A stretch of DNA of 64,000 bases from Arcicella aurantiaca (GTDB taxonomy: Bacteria; Bacteroidota; Bacteroidia; Cytophagales; Spirosomataceae). The stretch lies in the NCBI RefSeq assembly GCF_003148625.1, contig NZ_QGGO01000017.1, positions 52,227-116,226 of the forward strand, written 5' to 3'. Both the position numbers and the translations under genes were made by a program. Shown here one piece after another: positions 7,908-17,681 of the stretch. Numbering within the stretch: the first letter of the stretch is position 1; each line of letters starts with the position of its first letter. The notes beneath the pieces are model-generated. The model was not told where the DNA came from. It saw only the letters and a program-made list of their open reading frames with translations, and ran no database searches.

Positions 7908-8795
7908 ATGCAATCAATCCCCGTTTATAGCATAGATAAATTCAATTCTAAAACTGAAAAAACGATTCAGTTTCAGATTGAGCCATTTGATATTCACCGA
8001 AATTTTAAAGTGACCTATCCGCACAGGCACGATGATTTTTATGAGATTCTTTTCATTACACAAGGCGAAGGTATTTATACCATTGATATGCAGGATTATG
8101 TCATTAAACCGTTTACAATTTTCTTTGTTTCTCCGGGGCAAATACATGAATTAGAGCTTTCGGAAGATGTGCAAGGTTATATTTTTCTTTTTACTTCTTC
8201 GTTTTATCATTTCAATAAAACTGACCCATACAAACTTTTTGAGTTACCTTTTTTCTATAATTTGGCACAAGAAACGCCTCCACTTTGTTTAAAAACGGAA
8301 GTAGAAAAACAAGATTTCGTTGAATTATTCAGAAAGGCGATGAATGAAAATCAGTTGAAATTGACTGATAATGAAGAGGTTATTAGAGCTTTGTTGGATT
8401 TGATTCTGATTCAGAGTAAACGGATTTATCCTGTAAGTATTACCGAAGAACCAACCAATAAAGGACGCATTTTAGTGAAGCGTTTTAAGCAACTAATTGA
8501 AGAAAAATGTCAGGAGAATTTATCGGTGAGAGAATATGCAGAGCTACTAAAAATTACGTCTAATCATCTCAGTGAAACCGTCAAAAGCGTAACAGGAAGA
8601 ACCTCAACAGATTTGATTAACGACCGTATGATTATGGAAATTAAGCGATATTTGACCCATACAGATTTGGGCGTTTCCGAAATTGCGTATCAATTAAACT
8701 TTGCTGACCAGTCGTATTTTTCTAAGTATTTTAAAAAAATGACAGAAGTTTCACCGTTGGAATTTCGGAGGTTATTAAGTACAAAAATTGTCTGA
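7908..8795 (+). CDS. AraC-family transcriptional regulator
   Basis: A cupin-type N-terminal sensor (YPHRHDDFYEILFITQGEGIYTIDM and VSPGQIHEL) is joined to a C-terminal AraC double helix-turn-helix (about the last 100 residues: LSVREYAELLKITSNHLSETVKSVTG...DLGVSEIAYQLNFADQSYFSKYFKKM). It probably senses a small molecule and acts on nearby promoters. I prefer the ATG at 7908 to the TTG at 7887 because the conserved family N-terminus starts at MQSIPVYSI. The stop codon lies in the left arm of a long inverted repeat. The target is unknown. The next gene is convergent, so an own-operon target is not evident. Confidence 0.92.
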   Translation: MQSIPVYSIDKFNSKTEKTIQFQIEPFDIHRNFKVTYPHRHDDFYEILFITQGEGIYTIDMQDYVIKPFTIFFVSPGQIHELELSEDVQGYIFLFTSSFYHFNKTDPYKLFELPFFYNLAQETPPLCLKTEVEKQDFVELFRKAMNENQLKLTDNEEVIRALLDLILIQSKRIYPVSITEEPTNKGRILVKRFKQLIEEKCQENLSVREYAELLKITSNHLSETVKSVTGRTSTDLINDRMIMEIKRYLTHTDLGVSEIAYQLNFADQSYFSKYFKKMTEVSPLEFRRLLSTKIV

Positions 8796-8915
8796 ACTTA
8801 GATTGCGAAACGTCGCACCGTATTAGATTTATGGATTTTACGATTAAAACTCGACGAATAATCCTAAAAATCCATAAATCTAATACGGTGCGACGTTTCG
8901 CAATCCAAGTTCAGA
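8791..8915. repeat. Long inverted repeat, 49-base arms
   Basis: The left arm (8791-8839) and right arm (8867-8915) are complementary at 48 of 49 positions with a 27-base loop. The arms contain GATTGCGAAACGTCGCACCG. It fills almost the whole gap between two convergent genes and includes the AraC stop codon. It may serve as a two-way terminator, although no T-run follows. Its size is more like a MITE or REP-type element than an ordinary terminator. Confidence 0.9.
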
Positions 8916-8921
8916 TATTTT

Positions 8922-9731
8922 TTATAAAATCTCTACCAATCCACTCTTAATTAAAGCATTATCTTTAGAAGTTAATTTTGAAATACCTCCACTAACTTTC
9001 GTTTCATAAACCTCTGTTTTTCCTTCGCTTTTTACTTCTAATAAGACATAGAAAGTACCTTTTGCAGTAGTTTTAGAATTTACTACAAAGTTTTCGTGTG
9101 GCGTATCTTTTTCAGAAAGAGGGAGTTTTGAGGCAGTTTTTGCTTGCCAAGTTGGAAGAGATTCTGGTTTGAAATCTGACAATTCAAATTTACCTTCTTT
9201 GGCTTCTTCTTCGCTTTTAGGAGTTTGTGCTTCTTTAGCAGGAACGTACAGATTTTCTACAAATTTATGCGTTGAATCTTCCACCCAAATGGCTACAACG
9301 GGCATTTTGGTTTCTTTATTTTTCTCTACTAACACTCTCAATGCAGTTCCTTTTGAATCTTGATTGGTTTTTATTTCTTCAAAAGATAAGTTTTCAGGTC
9401 TTTGTCTTTTCTTGGCAAAAATTCTGCCTGCTTCAGCTATTGGTTCAAATACTTCAGTAACGCTTCCGATGAGTACGACGCCAAAAATTGCCGAAGCCAC
9501 AATGAGTTCCTTCTGAATTTTCCCTGATTTTCTTTCCTTAGAATAGCCTGTAATTGATGACCAGTTATTAACAATATGAAAAATGGCAAAACCGATAAAA
9601 ATTAATCCGAAGATAGTATGGGTAATTTCAGCAGCGTGTGATTTCTGTTTGATATAAAGTAAAATACCTGTGATAGCAATAGCCAAAAAGGCGAATCCAA
9701 TGGTTAGACTAATAATGTTCTTTCTTTTCAT
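8922..9731 (-). CDS. DUF4405-like membrane protein with soluble C-terminal domain
   Basis: 269 residues. The first 100 hold three membrane helices (about 7-26, 36-56, 76-92) with His32, His38 and His52 placed as in DUF4405/cytochrome b561-like heme-binding bundles (HAAEITHTIFGLIFIGFAIFH). The remaining about 170 residues are soluble and mixed alpha/beta, and include VVAIWVEDSTHKFVENLYV and a C-terminal strand domain. This half resembles DUF2271-type periplasmic proteins, which are often paired with flavin-transfer or iron-acquisition genes. The fusion suggests a membrane electron-transfer accessory, but no partner is encoded next to it. Product naming beyond DUF4405-like is uncertain. Confidence 0.6.
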   Translation of the reverse strand: MKRKNIISLTIGFAFLAIAITGILLYIKQKSHAAEITHTIFGLIFIGFAIFHIVNNWSSITGYSKERKSGKIQKELIVASAIFGVVLIGSVTEVFEPIAEAGRIFAKKRQRPENLSFEEIKTNQDSKGTALRVLVEKNKETKMPVVAIWVEDSTHKFVENLYVPAKEAQTPKSEEEAKEGKFELSDFKPESLPTWQAKTASKLPLSEKDTPHENFVVNSKTTAKGTFYVLLEVKSEGKTEVYETKVSGGISKLTSKDNALIKSGLVEIL

Positions 9732-10135
9732 GATTTTTTAGTTAAATGTGGTACTAACAAATTTAAAGGATTTATCTGATTGTCTTGAATGATAAACCAT
9801 TAAATCATTAAAGCGACCGTAAAATCAGAAGTTTATGGAGAGTGTTTTTTTGTGATAAGTAATTTTACAAGATAAACGACCATTGCTATTATTTGTAAAT
9901 CATTGACAATCAACGCTATGATAACCATAATTTTTTAATCATGATTGTACTTGTAAATGTTGATTAAGGGTATTGTTTGCTCGTAAAAATTACAAAAATC
10001 ATTTTTGGTTATTAGGGCTTTTATTGGGTATCTAAACCATTAACTCAATAATAAGACCACATAATAAGAAAATCTTTTTCTGCACTTAATGTTCATTTAC
10101 GTTTGTCATGAAATTTTAAACAATCTAAACATTTA
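9732..10135. other. Intergenic region, divergent promoters
   Basis: 404 AT-rich bases between divergent genes. On the plus strand TACGTTTG at 10098-10105 fits a -7 box for the haloperoxidase gene, 30 bases before its ATG, but no TTTG lies at the right distance. On the minus strand the complement of CAAATTTA at 9758-9765 gives TAAATTTG, a possible -7 box for the DUF4405-like gene. No RNA gene or repeat was seen. Confidence 0.4.
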
Positions 10136-11575
10136 ATGAAAATGACACAAGATATTATTTTGTATTGGAATGAAGTTGCTCTTGATGCAAACAAAGAAAG
10201 CCATACTTCTGGTAATGATGGTGGTATGGTTAATGGTCCAACACTTAGCTCTCGGGCAATGGCGATAGTTCATTTGGCAATGTATGATGCTTTTGTAGGA
10301 ACAAGCGGTTCACTATTGACAAGCTATACAGGGACGGGGAGCATTACCAACGGTTCTGTCAGTGCAGCAGTTTCTGCGGCAGCTCATGCTACTTTATGTG
10401 CCTTGTTTCCTTCTCAAAAAGCAACTTTTGAACAGAAACATAAAAAAGCAACAATAACAGGAACAACTGATGAGATAAACGCTGGTCATACATTTGGGCA
10501 AAGCATCGCAAACCAAATTTTATTTCTTAGAAAAGATGACCCCAATGCAAGTGATGATGGTTATTCTTCGTACCCAAGTCATGGAACGCATCGTCCAGAC
10601 CCAATTAATGTAAATCAAGGTTATCATGCTCCTTTTTATGGGCGACGTTCTGATTTATTCGCTTCGTCAACTCGCTACGCATTGAATGCCCCTCCTCAAC
10701 CCTATGAAACAGACGCTAATTACAAAAAAGCTCTTAAACAAGTTAGAGGAAAAGGAATTGCTGCTGAATTGATGGGAACTTTACCTACAACTTATTCTAA
10801 AAGAACAGTTGATGAAACACTTATCGGGATATTTTGGGGATATGACGGAGCAAAAAAGTTAGGTACTCCTCCAAGATTATATAATCAGATTATCAAAAAA
10901 ATTGCGGAAGAACAAAGAAATACGCTCGAAGAAAATGCTCATTTATTTGCCTTAATAAATGTAGCTATGGGGGATGCAGGCATTTTGGCGTGGGAACAAA
11001 AGTACCATTATAATTATTGGAGACCTGTATTGGGTGTACGAGAACACGATAGCTCAATGGGTTTTGTTGGGACTGGAACAAGTGACATTGACAACGATTG
11101 TGACCCACTTTGGTTACCATTGGGTGCTCCAAGTACAAATGAGAAAGGGAAGCCTAACGGAACACCACATTTCCCTGCTTATCCTTCGGGTCATGCTACA
11201 TTTGGTGGCTCTGTTTTTGAAATTGCCAAGAAATTTTATGCTTTGAAGGGAAAAGATTTACAGCCAATGTTCGATACTGTAAGTTTTGTTTCGGAAGAAT
11301 TTAATGGAGAAAGTTTTGATAATAATGGCGTAGTAAGACCCAAACATTATCGAAAATTTTTAAGAGGTTTTGACCAAATGATTGAAGAGAATGGTTTCAG
11401 TCGTATTTATCTTGGAGTTCATTGGTCTTTTGATGCTTTTGGTTTAGGTAGTGATGGTAAACCAGATTTTACTCAAAATATTGGAGGTGTTCCTTTGGGT
11501 ATTAATATCGCAAATGATGTTTTTAATGGAGGATTAGGAATTAAAAAATCAATAGTTAAAGGGGTAAAACCATAA
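10136..11575 (+). CDS. Vanadium-dependent haloperoxidase / PAP2-superfamily protein
   Basis: 479 residues with the vanadate or phosphate-binding signature of the superfamily in order: a basic segment KYHYNYWRPVLGVR near residue 288, the P-loop-like YPSGHATFGGSVF near 350, and LGVHWSFDAFG near the C-terminus with the second His. The N-terminus (EVALDANKESHT...LSSRAMAIVHLAMYDAF) also matches the haloperoxidase group. No signal peptide is visible. Family members oxidise halides with hydrogen peroxide, or act as acid phosphatases. The sequence does not decide between these. It is convergent with the glucosidase and shares a hairpin terminator with it. Confidence 0.88.
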   Translation: MKMTQDIILYWNEVALDANKESHTSGNDGGMVNGPTLSSRAMAIVHLAMYDAFVGTSGSLLTSYTGTGSITNGSVSAAVSAAAHATLCALFPSQKATFEQKHKKATITGTTDEINAGHTFGQSIANQILFLRKDDPNASDDGYSSYPSHGTHRPDPINVNQGYHAPFYGRRSDLFASSTRYALNAPPQPYETDANYKKALKQVRGKGIAAELMGTLPTTYSKRTVDETLIGIFWGYDGAKKLGTPPRLYNQIIKKIAEEQRNTLEENAHLFALINVAMGDAGILAWEQKYHYNYWRPVLGVREHDSSMGFVGTGTSDIDNDCDPLWLPLGAPSTNEKGKPNGTPHFPAYPSGHATFGGSVFEIAKKFYALKGKDLQPMFDTVSFVSEEFNGESFDNNGVVRPKHYRKFLRGFDQMIEENGFSRIYLGVHWSFDAFGLGSDGKPDFTQNIGGVPLGINIANDVFNGGLGIKKSIVKGVKP

Positions 11576-11587
11576 TATGACAATAAA

Positions 11588-11620
11588 AAATAGGGGTGAG
11601 CTAATGAACTCACCCCATTT
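11588..11620. terminator. Two-way hairpin terminator
   Basis: The stem GGGGTGAG / CTCACCCC (11593-11600 and 11609-11616) has an 8-base loop and is flanked by AAAT and ATTT, with A-rich sequence on the left and T-rich on the right. It can end transcription of both convergent neighbours. Confidence 0.7.
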
Positions 11621-11624
11621 ATTT

Positions 11625-14294
11625 CTACAACATATCCTTAACAACCTCTTTCTTCTCTCTCGAAACTGTCAGAATTAATTCAGCAATTAGACCTGTCCAA
11701 CCTGTTTGGTGAGCGGCTCCGAGTCCTTTTCCTGTGTCTCCATCAAAGTATTCACTGAAAAGATATAAGTCTTTGAAATGTGGGTCAGATTGTAGTTTTT
11801 CGTATTTTTCGTACATCGGACGTTTTCCTTTTTCGTCTTCCGTGAAGAGTTTTATTAACCTTTCTGAAATACTCAATGCTGCATCTTTTATACTAACCAT
11901 CAATCCCGAATCGGTTGGGTATTCTACTTCATAATCATTGCCATAATACGCTTGGAATTTTAATAAGGAGTCGATTAACAAGAAGTTCATTGGGAACCAA
12001 ATTGGACCACGCCAGTTTGAATTTCCGCCAAACATACTTCCTGTTGACTCGGCAGGCGTATAATCAACTCTCAAAATATCATTATTTACACGGAATTGAT
12101 AAGGATTTTCGAGGTGATATTTTGACAATGAACGAATGCCGAAATCTGATAAAAATTCGCTTTCATCAAACATTCGTTTCATAATCATTTTCATACGGTG
12201 TCCACGCAAAATAGCAAGCAAACGGTTTTCTCCTTTTCCAGATTCGTACCAACGTGAAATTAATCCTGCTAAGTCTGGGCGGTTATTCAATACCCATTCT
12301 ACTCTGCGACGGAAATCTGGAAGTTTTTCCAACATTTCTGGCGTTAAAACTTCTACCGCAAAAAGTGGAATTAAACCTACCATCGACCTGATTTTCAGTA
12401 ACATACTCTTACTGTTTGGCAAATGTAGCATATCATAATAGAATTGGTCTTCTTCATCCCAAAGGCTGATGTCATCACCACCCAATGACTGCATAGCTCC
12501 CGCAATGTGCAAAAAGTGTTCAAAGAATTTAGACGCCATATCTTGATAAACAGGACGTTCCAACGCAATTTCACAGGCAATTCTTAACATATTTAAGCTA
12601 TACATTGCCATCCAACCCGTTCCGTCGGCTTGTTCTAAGTGTCCGCCCGTTGGCAAAGTTGCCGAACGGTCAAAAACTCCGATATTATCCATTCCTAAGA
12701 ATCCACCACCGAAGACGTTATTGCCTCCCTCATCTTTTAAATTAACCCACCACGTGAAGTTGAGTAATAATTTATGGAAAATTCTTTCTAAAAAGGCAAT
12801 GTCTCCTTTACCGTTTATTTCTTTGTCAATTTCATAAACCTTCCAAGTTGCCCATGCGTGTACGGGCGGATTTACGTCTGAAAATGACCATTCATAAGCA
12901 GGAATTTGTCCGTTCGGGTGCATATAATACTCCCGCAAGACAACTGCCAATTGACGCTTGGCAAAATTTGGGTCAAGGCGTGCCAATGGCAGTGTATGAA
13001 ACGCCAAATCCCAAGCGGCAAACCAAGGATATTCCCATTTATCTGGCATTGATAAAATATTGGCAGCATACATGTGTCGCCAACCTGCATTTCGCCCGTA
13101 TTTACGATAGCCAGAAGGTTCTGGCATAGCTGGGTCACCTTTTATCCATTCATTGACATTGTAGTAATACCATTGTTTTGTCCACAACATTCCTGCATAA
13201 GCCTGACGTTGAATTTTCAATAACTCAGGGTCTTTAACGTCTTTTTGAACTTCGTCATAAAACTGATTTCCCTCACGGATTCTTTTGTCCATTGTATCTT
13301 CAAATCCTCCGAAAGGCTCAAGAATAGAATGGTCAACCAAACGCAAACGAACCGTAACACTTTCTCCTGCTTTGACAATTTTCTCGTATTTTGCTGAAGC
13401 TTTAGTTCCAATATTATTTGGATTAACGGCTTTTGTGTCACCTTCTACGATATATTCGTTGATGCCATCTTTGGTATAAGGAGAGAAATTGGCTGCTCCG
13501 TAAAGACGTTCGAAATTACTTTCGTTTTCCGTGAAAAGTAGTTCGTCTGCTCCTTCACAATACAATTTGAAATGCCCCACCACTTTATGGTCAATTTCAA
13601 CGGCTTTGTTAGAAACTCCCGTCAACATGGGTTTATACTTGAAGTTTTCGTAACCCCAACTCCACGTATTTCTAAACCAAACAGTTGGCAATATCGTCAG
13701 CGGTGCATCTTTAGCACTGCGGTTATGTGCCGTAATTTTGATTAAAATATCTTGTTCATCTGACTTTGCATATTCGATAAAAACATCAAAATATTCGTCT
13801 TTGTCAAAAACACCTGTGTCAAGAAGTTCATACTCAGGCTCTAAACGAGAACGCTTACGACTTTCATCAACCAATTTATCATAAGGATAAGCATTGATTG
13901 GGTACTTATAAAGCATCTTCATGTATGAGTGCGTAGGCGTAGAGTCGAGGTAGTAATACAACTCTTTTACGTCTTCACCATGATTAGATTCGTTGCCTGT
14001 CAATCCAAAAAAGCGTTCTTTCAGAATATGGTCATTATGATTCCAAAGTGCTAATGCAAAACAAATGTGAGATTTATTGTCTGAAATCCCCGCAATGCCT
14101 TCTTCTCCCCAACGATAGGCAACAGAGCGTGCCATATCATGTGAAACCGCATTCCACGCATCCTGACTTGGTGAATAATCTTCTCGCACAGTTCCCCATT
14201 GACGTTCTGACAAATATGGTCCCCACTTTTTCCAACCTTTGTTATCTTGACGAGTGTTTAATCGAAGTTTCTCTACGCTAATAATTTTACTCAT
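11625..14294 (-). CDS. GH63-like glucosidase (MGH1-type glycoside hydrolase)
   Basis: 889 residues from the preferred ATG at 14294, giving MSKIISVEKLRLN. An in-frame upstream ATG at 14384 would add 30 residues that do not look like a signal peptide. The family pattern of bacterial mannosyl-oligosaccharide-glucosidase-like enzymes is clear: N-terminal WKKWGPYLSERQWGTVREDYS, the beta-sandwich region, and an (alpha/alpha)6 catalytic barrel with EYPWFAAWDLAFHTLPLA, QIPAYEWSFSDVNPPVHAWA, GWMAMYSLNM and NSNWRGPIWFPMNFLL. The Asp and Glu in these segments are the likely catalytic acids. No export signal is seen, so it probably works in the cytoplasm on an alpha-glucoside. Substrate is unknown. Confidence 0.88.
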   Translation of the reverse strand: MSKIISVEKLRLNTRQDNKGWKKWGPYLSERQWGTVREDYSPSQDAWNAVSHDMARSVAYRWGEEGIAGISDNKSHICFALALWNHNDHILKERFFGLTGNESNHGEDVKELYYYLDSTPTHSYMKMLYKYPINAYPYDKLVDESRKRSRLEPEYELLDTGVFDKDEYFDVFIEYAKSDEQDILIKITAHNRSAKDAPLTILPTVWFRNTWSWGYENFKYKPMLTGVSNKAVEIDHKVVGHFKLYCEGADELLFTENESNFERLYGAANFSPYTKDGINEYIVEGDTKAVNPNNIGTKASAKYEKIVKAGESVTVRLRLVDHSILEPFGGFEDTMDKRIREGNQFYDEVQKDVKDPELLKIQRQAYAGMLWTKQWYYYNVNEWIKGDPAMPEPSGYRKYGRNAGWRHMYAANILSMPDKWEYPWFAAWDLAFHTLPLARLDPNFAKRQLAVVLREYYMHPNGQIPAYEWSFSDVNPPVHAWATWKVYEIDKEINGKGDIAFLERIFHKLLLNFTWWVNLKDEGGNNVFGGGFLGMDNIGVFDRSATLPTGGHLEQADGTGWMAMYSLNMLRIACEIALERPVYQDMASKFFEHFLHIAGAMQSLGGDDISLWDEEDQFYYDMLHLPNSKSMLLKIRSMVGLIPLFAVEVLTPEMLEKLPDFRRRVEWVLNNRPDLAGLISRWYESGKGENRLLAILRGHRMKMIMKRMFDESEFLSDFGIRSLSKYHLENPYQFRVNNDILRVDYTPAESTGSMFGGNSNWRGPIWFPMNFLLIDSLLKFQAYYGNDYEVEYPTDSGLMVSIKDAALSISERLIKLFTEDEKGKRPMYEKYEKLQSDPHFKDLYLFSEYFDGDTGKGLGAAHQTGWTGLIAELILTVSREKKEVVKDML

Positions 14295-14483
14295 AATTTC
14301 TTTATATAAATGGCAAATTGAAGAAGCCCTGATGGATAATTTATTGATGGTACAAATTTTAGAAAAATTTGCAAATTTTTGCAAATTTTAAATTTTTACT
14401 TTGCAAAATTAAGCAGAATATAATTCAAATTTAATTAAAACACTCGCATCACCAACCAAACGAGTATAATAATTATAATCTTT

Positions 14484-14516
14484 TTTGCCAACTTACTTAT
14501 TTGCATTATAACTTTG
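14484..14516 (+). promoter_or_regulatory. Promoter of the metal-locus small membrane protein
   Basis: TTTG at 14484-14487, 21 bases, then TAACTTTG at 14509-14516, a full Bacteroidota consensus. The predicted start of transcription is about 15 bases before the ATG at 14539, so the leader is very short. Confidence 0.65.
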
Positions 14517-14538
14517 TAGTCTAATTTTTAAAAATCCA

Positions 14539-14928
14539 ATGACCTCAAAAAATTACTTAGCGTTGTTTCTCTTGACACTCATCAGTGTCAAGACGCTACT
14601 TGTTCCTGTGGTTTATTTGGATTTTGAATTGAGGAAAGATTACATCATCCAAAACCTTTGTGAAAACCGTTTCAAGCCACAATTGAAATGTAATGGACAG
14701 TGTTATTTAGCAAAAAAACTCCATAAAATTGCTGAAGACAACGCTACCAAACAGACACAAAAACAAGGTGAATCAATCAAGAAAATTATGGAAGAAGTTT
14801 TTGACGAAACTCCTCTTTTCTCGTGCGATTGGGCGGTGAAAGTTCTTTCTCCAAAATCCATTTATTCCTATCAATTGGCTCATCCACAGAGCGTAACTTC
14901 TTCTTTTTTTCATCCTCCAATAATTTAG
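14539..14928 (+). CDS. Small membrane-anchored Cys-containing protein, possibly metal-related
   Basis: 129 residues. One N-terminal hydrophobic helix (about 7-26) is followed by a conserved-looking Cys region CENRFKPQLKCNGQCYLAKKL (Cys41, Cys51, Cys55) and a polar tail. Similar small proteins occur beside TonB receptors in Bacteroidota. The CxxxC spacing would suit binding of copper or another soft metal, or redox chemistry. The role is inferred from the neighbours: a TonB receptor, a YHS protein and a BNR protein with a CxCC motif. I do not recognise a named family. Confidence 0.7.
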   Translation: MTSKNYLALFLLTLISVKTLLVPVVYLDFELRKDYIIQNLCENRFKPQLKCNGQCYLAKKLHKIAEDNATKQTQKQGESIKKIMEEVFDETPLFSCDWAVKVLSPKSIYSYQLAHPQSVTSSFFHPPII

Positions 14929-15309
14929 TTTCGTTTCCGTGTTGGGGTAATTATGCCCTTTTTATTTTATGGTTAAATGTTAAGTTCAATTTTTAGTTGA
15001 GGTTTTGAGGTATGTTTTATGCTCAAATATCGAATGCTGTTATTGTTCTTAAGATTTTAAACCACGCTATTTTCTGCTTTTTGTATTCATTAAAAATTAG
15101 CCAACACATTTTTATCTGTATCGATGGGATTTTGCTTGTTAAAAATCACCTTTCAGCTACCGATAAGTAGGGGTTGGGATTTAGTTGTTAGGCATTAGTG
15201 TTGGAACTCCTTATTAATCAGGACATTGCAGCATTGTCAAACATAACCACAGGGGAGACCCGCCTAATTCTTAACGAATACTTATATTTAATTAAAACTA
15301 AATTATTTC
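14929..15309. other. Intergenic region before the TonB receptor
   Basis: 381 bases. The stretch from about 15186 (GTTAGGCATTAGTGTTGG...TTATTAATCA) is shared with a copy at about 20943 and, more loosely, one at about 28410, so it is a dispersed repeat. CCACAGGGGAGACCCGCC near 15247 is GC-rich and could fold, but I could not match it to a known riboswitch. No promoter consensus was found for the receptor gene. Confidence 0.4.
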
Positions 15310-17673
15310 ATGAAAACGATATATAATTTGCTCATTGTCAGTTTGTTGACGATGAGTTTCTCCTTTGCCCAAAATGTCATAAAAGGACGAGTTTTTGATA
15401 ATACAACCAAAGAGCCAATCGTAGGGGCATCTGTAAAAATTGATGGAACAAATCTCGGAACAACGACGAATCTAAACGGACAATTTTCACTAAATTCCTC
15501 TGTAAAGGCTTCCAAAATAAGTGTTTCGAGTGTTGGATTTACTTCGCAAAGTTTTGATTATCAAGACGAAAAACCCTTTAATGTTTCGCTTGAACCTTCT
15601 ATTGAAAATCTTCAACAAGTGGTGGTTACGGCAAATCGTGAAGCTGGTTTACGTACACAAGCCCCGATTGCTATTTCAAAAATTTCTCCGAAAATGATTG
15701 AAGAAGCCAAACCTACGGCGATGTTTGAGATTGTTAATAAAGTTCCCGGTGTTTTGATGGTGAATCTAAATAATGAACAACATCAAATGGCAATTCGCCA
15801 ACCTATGACTACCAACGCTTATTTTTTATACATGGAAGATGGCGTTCCAATTCGCCCGATGGGCGTTTTTAATCATAATTCTATTTTGGAATATAATCAA
15901 TTTGCTATTAGTTCTGTGGAGGTTGTGAAAGGTCCTGTTTCATCAATTTATGGAGCAGAAGCCGTTGGCGGAGCCATTAACTTTATTACGCATCGTCCGA
16001 CTGCTGTACCAACGGCAAAAGTTGGCGTGCAGTTCGACCAATTCGGTTATCAACGTTTGCAATATGGAGCAGGAGCTACTTCTGGAAAATTTGGCGTTTA
16101 TATTGGTGGTTTTGTGGCAAAACAACGCAATGCTTGGATGACGAGTTCTGATTATGATAAAACATCTTTAAATGCTCGTTTGGAATATTTATTTACGCCC
16201 AAAACTCGTTTGACTTTAGGTTGGTCATACAATGATTACAATTCTCAAACCAGTGGAAGCGTGGACAGCGTTGCTTTTTACTCACGTCAATATGTAAGTA
16301 CAACTGATTTTACGTACAGAAAAGCGTATTCTGTGAGAAGCCGTTTGACGCTCGACCACGAATGGAAAAATGGCTCACAGAGTTTTATTACGGCTTTTTA
16401 TCGTAATAATCGTCATGGACAAAATCCATCTTATAGTTTAATTTGGAAATCTGGGGCGACAACTGCTACGGGACAAGTCAATTCTAACGATTTTAACAGT
16501 TTAGGTTTTATTGCTCAACATACGCAAAAAATCAATTTTTGGAACTCAAAAATTATCGTTGGAACAACCCTTGATTTTTCTCCAAATGATTATTGGGCGT
16601 ATCAAGTGGACTTAAATGCAAAATTGCGTGCTGACGGAAAATCGGTAGAAAAATATACCATTACTAAAGAACGTCCAGACATCAAATTAGCAGATTATAA
16701 CGCTGATATTCATAATCTTGGAACGTATTTGCAGTATGATTTTGAACCAATTGCAAAACTTCGTTTGTCGGCAGGTTTGCGTTATGACCGCATGGCTTTC
16801 GATTTCGTCAATAATCTTGATGTAAATAAAACGACGGGCGAAGCTCTTAGCGGTTCAAAAGAATATAGCCAAGTAAGCCCAAAAATTGGTTTGACTTATG
16901 ATTTAGGACAAGGAAAAGGTTTGTATGCCAATTATTCCAAAGGTTTTTCGCCTCCTGCACTTACGGCAATTTTTCGTAAACGAACCACTGCCGCAGCTAA
17001 TGGAGATTTATTTTACTACAATATCGACCCTGCCTTATTTGACAATGCTGAAATTGGCGGATGGGCTTCTTTACTCAATAATAAAATTTATATTGATGTA
17101 GCTTATTATCAAATGAACGGTACAAATGAACTTTTGAGTATTCGCCAACCAGATAATTCTACTGATTATCAGTCGGTTGGAAAAACGCTTCACCGAGGTT
17201 TTGAATTTGGCATTACTTATAAACCCTCAAAAGAATACTTTTTTCGTTTTGGCGGAACGACCGCTATTCACCGTTTTGTAGAATTTACTTTGAGCCAAAG
17301 AGCATCAGATGCGTTGAAAGATGTAAACGGAAAAGATATGCCACAAGCTCCACGTTGGGTTTGGAATACAGCGTTTAGTTATTATCCAAAATGGGCAAAA
17401 AATCTCCGTACTTCGCTTGAATGGCAACACGTAAGCAGTTGGTTTCAGAACCAAATTAATTCGGTTTCTTATGCAGGATATGATGCCTTTAATGTGCGTT
17501 TAGGCTACAAATGGAAAGGAATTGAGGTATTTACCAATATCTTAAATGCTACTGACGCTTTGTACGCTTACAGTGCCTCACGTGGTAATAACACAACCGA
17601 TAGAACAACATTTACGCCAGCCGCACCACGTACTTTTAATATGGGCGTGCAATATACATTTACGGGCAAATAA
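15310..17673 (+). CDS. TonB-dependent receptor, probable metal/siderophore uptake
   Basis: 787 residues: signal peptide (1-20, ending SFA), carboxypeptidase-like regulatory beta domain (about 22-100: IKGRVFDNTTKEPIVGASVKIDG), plug domain (about 115-225, with VEVVKGPVSSIYGAEAVGGAINF) and a 22-strand barrel ending in an aromatic-rich MGVQYTFTGK. It imports a substrate across the outer membrane using TonB energy. It is not a SusC homologue: it is shorter and has no susD next to it. The plug is rich in Met and His (NNEQHQMAIRQPM, YMEDGVPIRPMGVFNHN), which with the neighbouring YHS and Cys-containing genes points to a metal such as copper. That substrate is an inference. Confidence 0.92.
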   Translation: MKTIYNLLIVSLLTMSFSFAQNVIKGRVFDNTTKEPIVGASVKIDGTNLGTTTNLNGQFSLNSSVKASKISVSSVGFTSQSFDYQDEKPFNVSLEPSIENLQQVVVTANREAGLRTQAPIAISKISPKMIEEAKPTAMFEIVNKVPGVLMVNLNNEQHQMAIRQPMTTNAYFLYMEDGVPIRPMGVFNHNSILEYNQFAISSVEVVKGPVSSIYGAEAVGGAINFITHRPTAVPTAKVGVQFDQFGYQRLQYGAGATSGKFGVYIGGFVAKQRNAWMTSSDYDKTSLNARLEYLFTPKTRLTLGWSYNDYNSQTSGSVDSVAFYSRQYVSTTDFTYRKAYSVRSRLTLDHEWKNGSQSFITAFYRNNRHGQNPSYSLIWKSGATTATGQVNSNDFNSLGFIAQHTQKINFWNSKIIVGTTLDFSPNDYWAYQVDLNAKLRADGKSVEKYTITKERPDIKLADYNADIHNLGTYLQYDFEPIAKLRLSAGLRYDRMAFDFVNNLDVNKTTGEALSGSKEYSQVSPKIGLTYDLGQGKGLYANYSKGFSPPALTAIFRKRTTAAANGDLFYYNIDPALFDNAEIGGWASLLNNKIYIDVAYYQMNGTNELLSIRQPDNSTDYQSVGKTLHRGFEFGITYKPSKEYFFRFGGTTAIHRFVEFTLSQRASDALKDVNGKDMPQAPRWVWNTAFSYYPKWAKNLRTSLEWQHVSSWFQNQINSVSYAGYDAFNVRLGYKWKGIEVFTNILNATDALYAYSASRGNNTTDRTTFTPAAPRTFNMGVQYTFTGK

Positions 17674-17681
17674 TACAAAAG

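Noticed and set aside
14295..14384. N-terminal extension of the glucosidase as a signal peptide
   Set aside because: The stretch is charged and Cys-containing without a hydrophobic core or cleavage site. MSKIISVEKLRLN is the natural start.
15240..15300. Possible cobalamin-type riboswitch before the TonB receptor (CCACAGGGGAGACCCGCC)
   Set aside because: The conserved GCCACTG box and the surrounding helices were not found in the right order. The stretch is better explained as part of a dispersed repeat.
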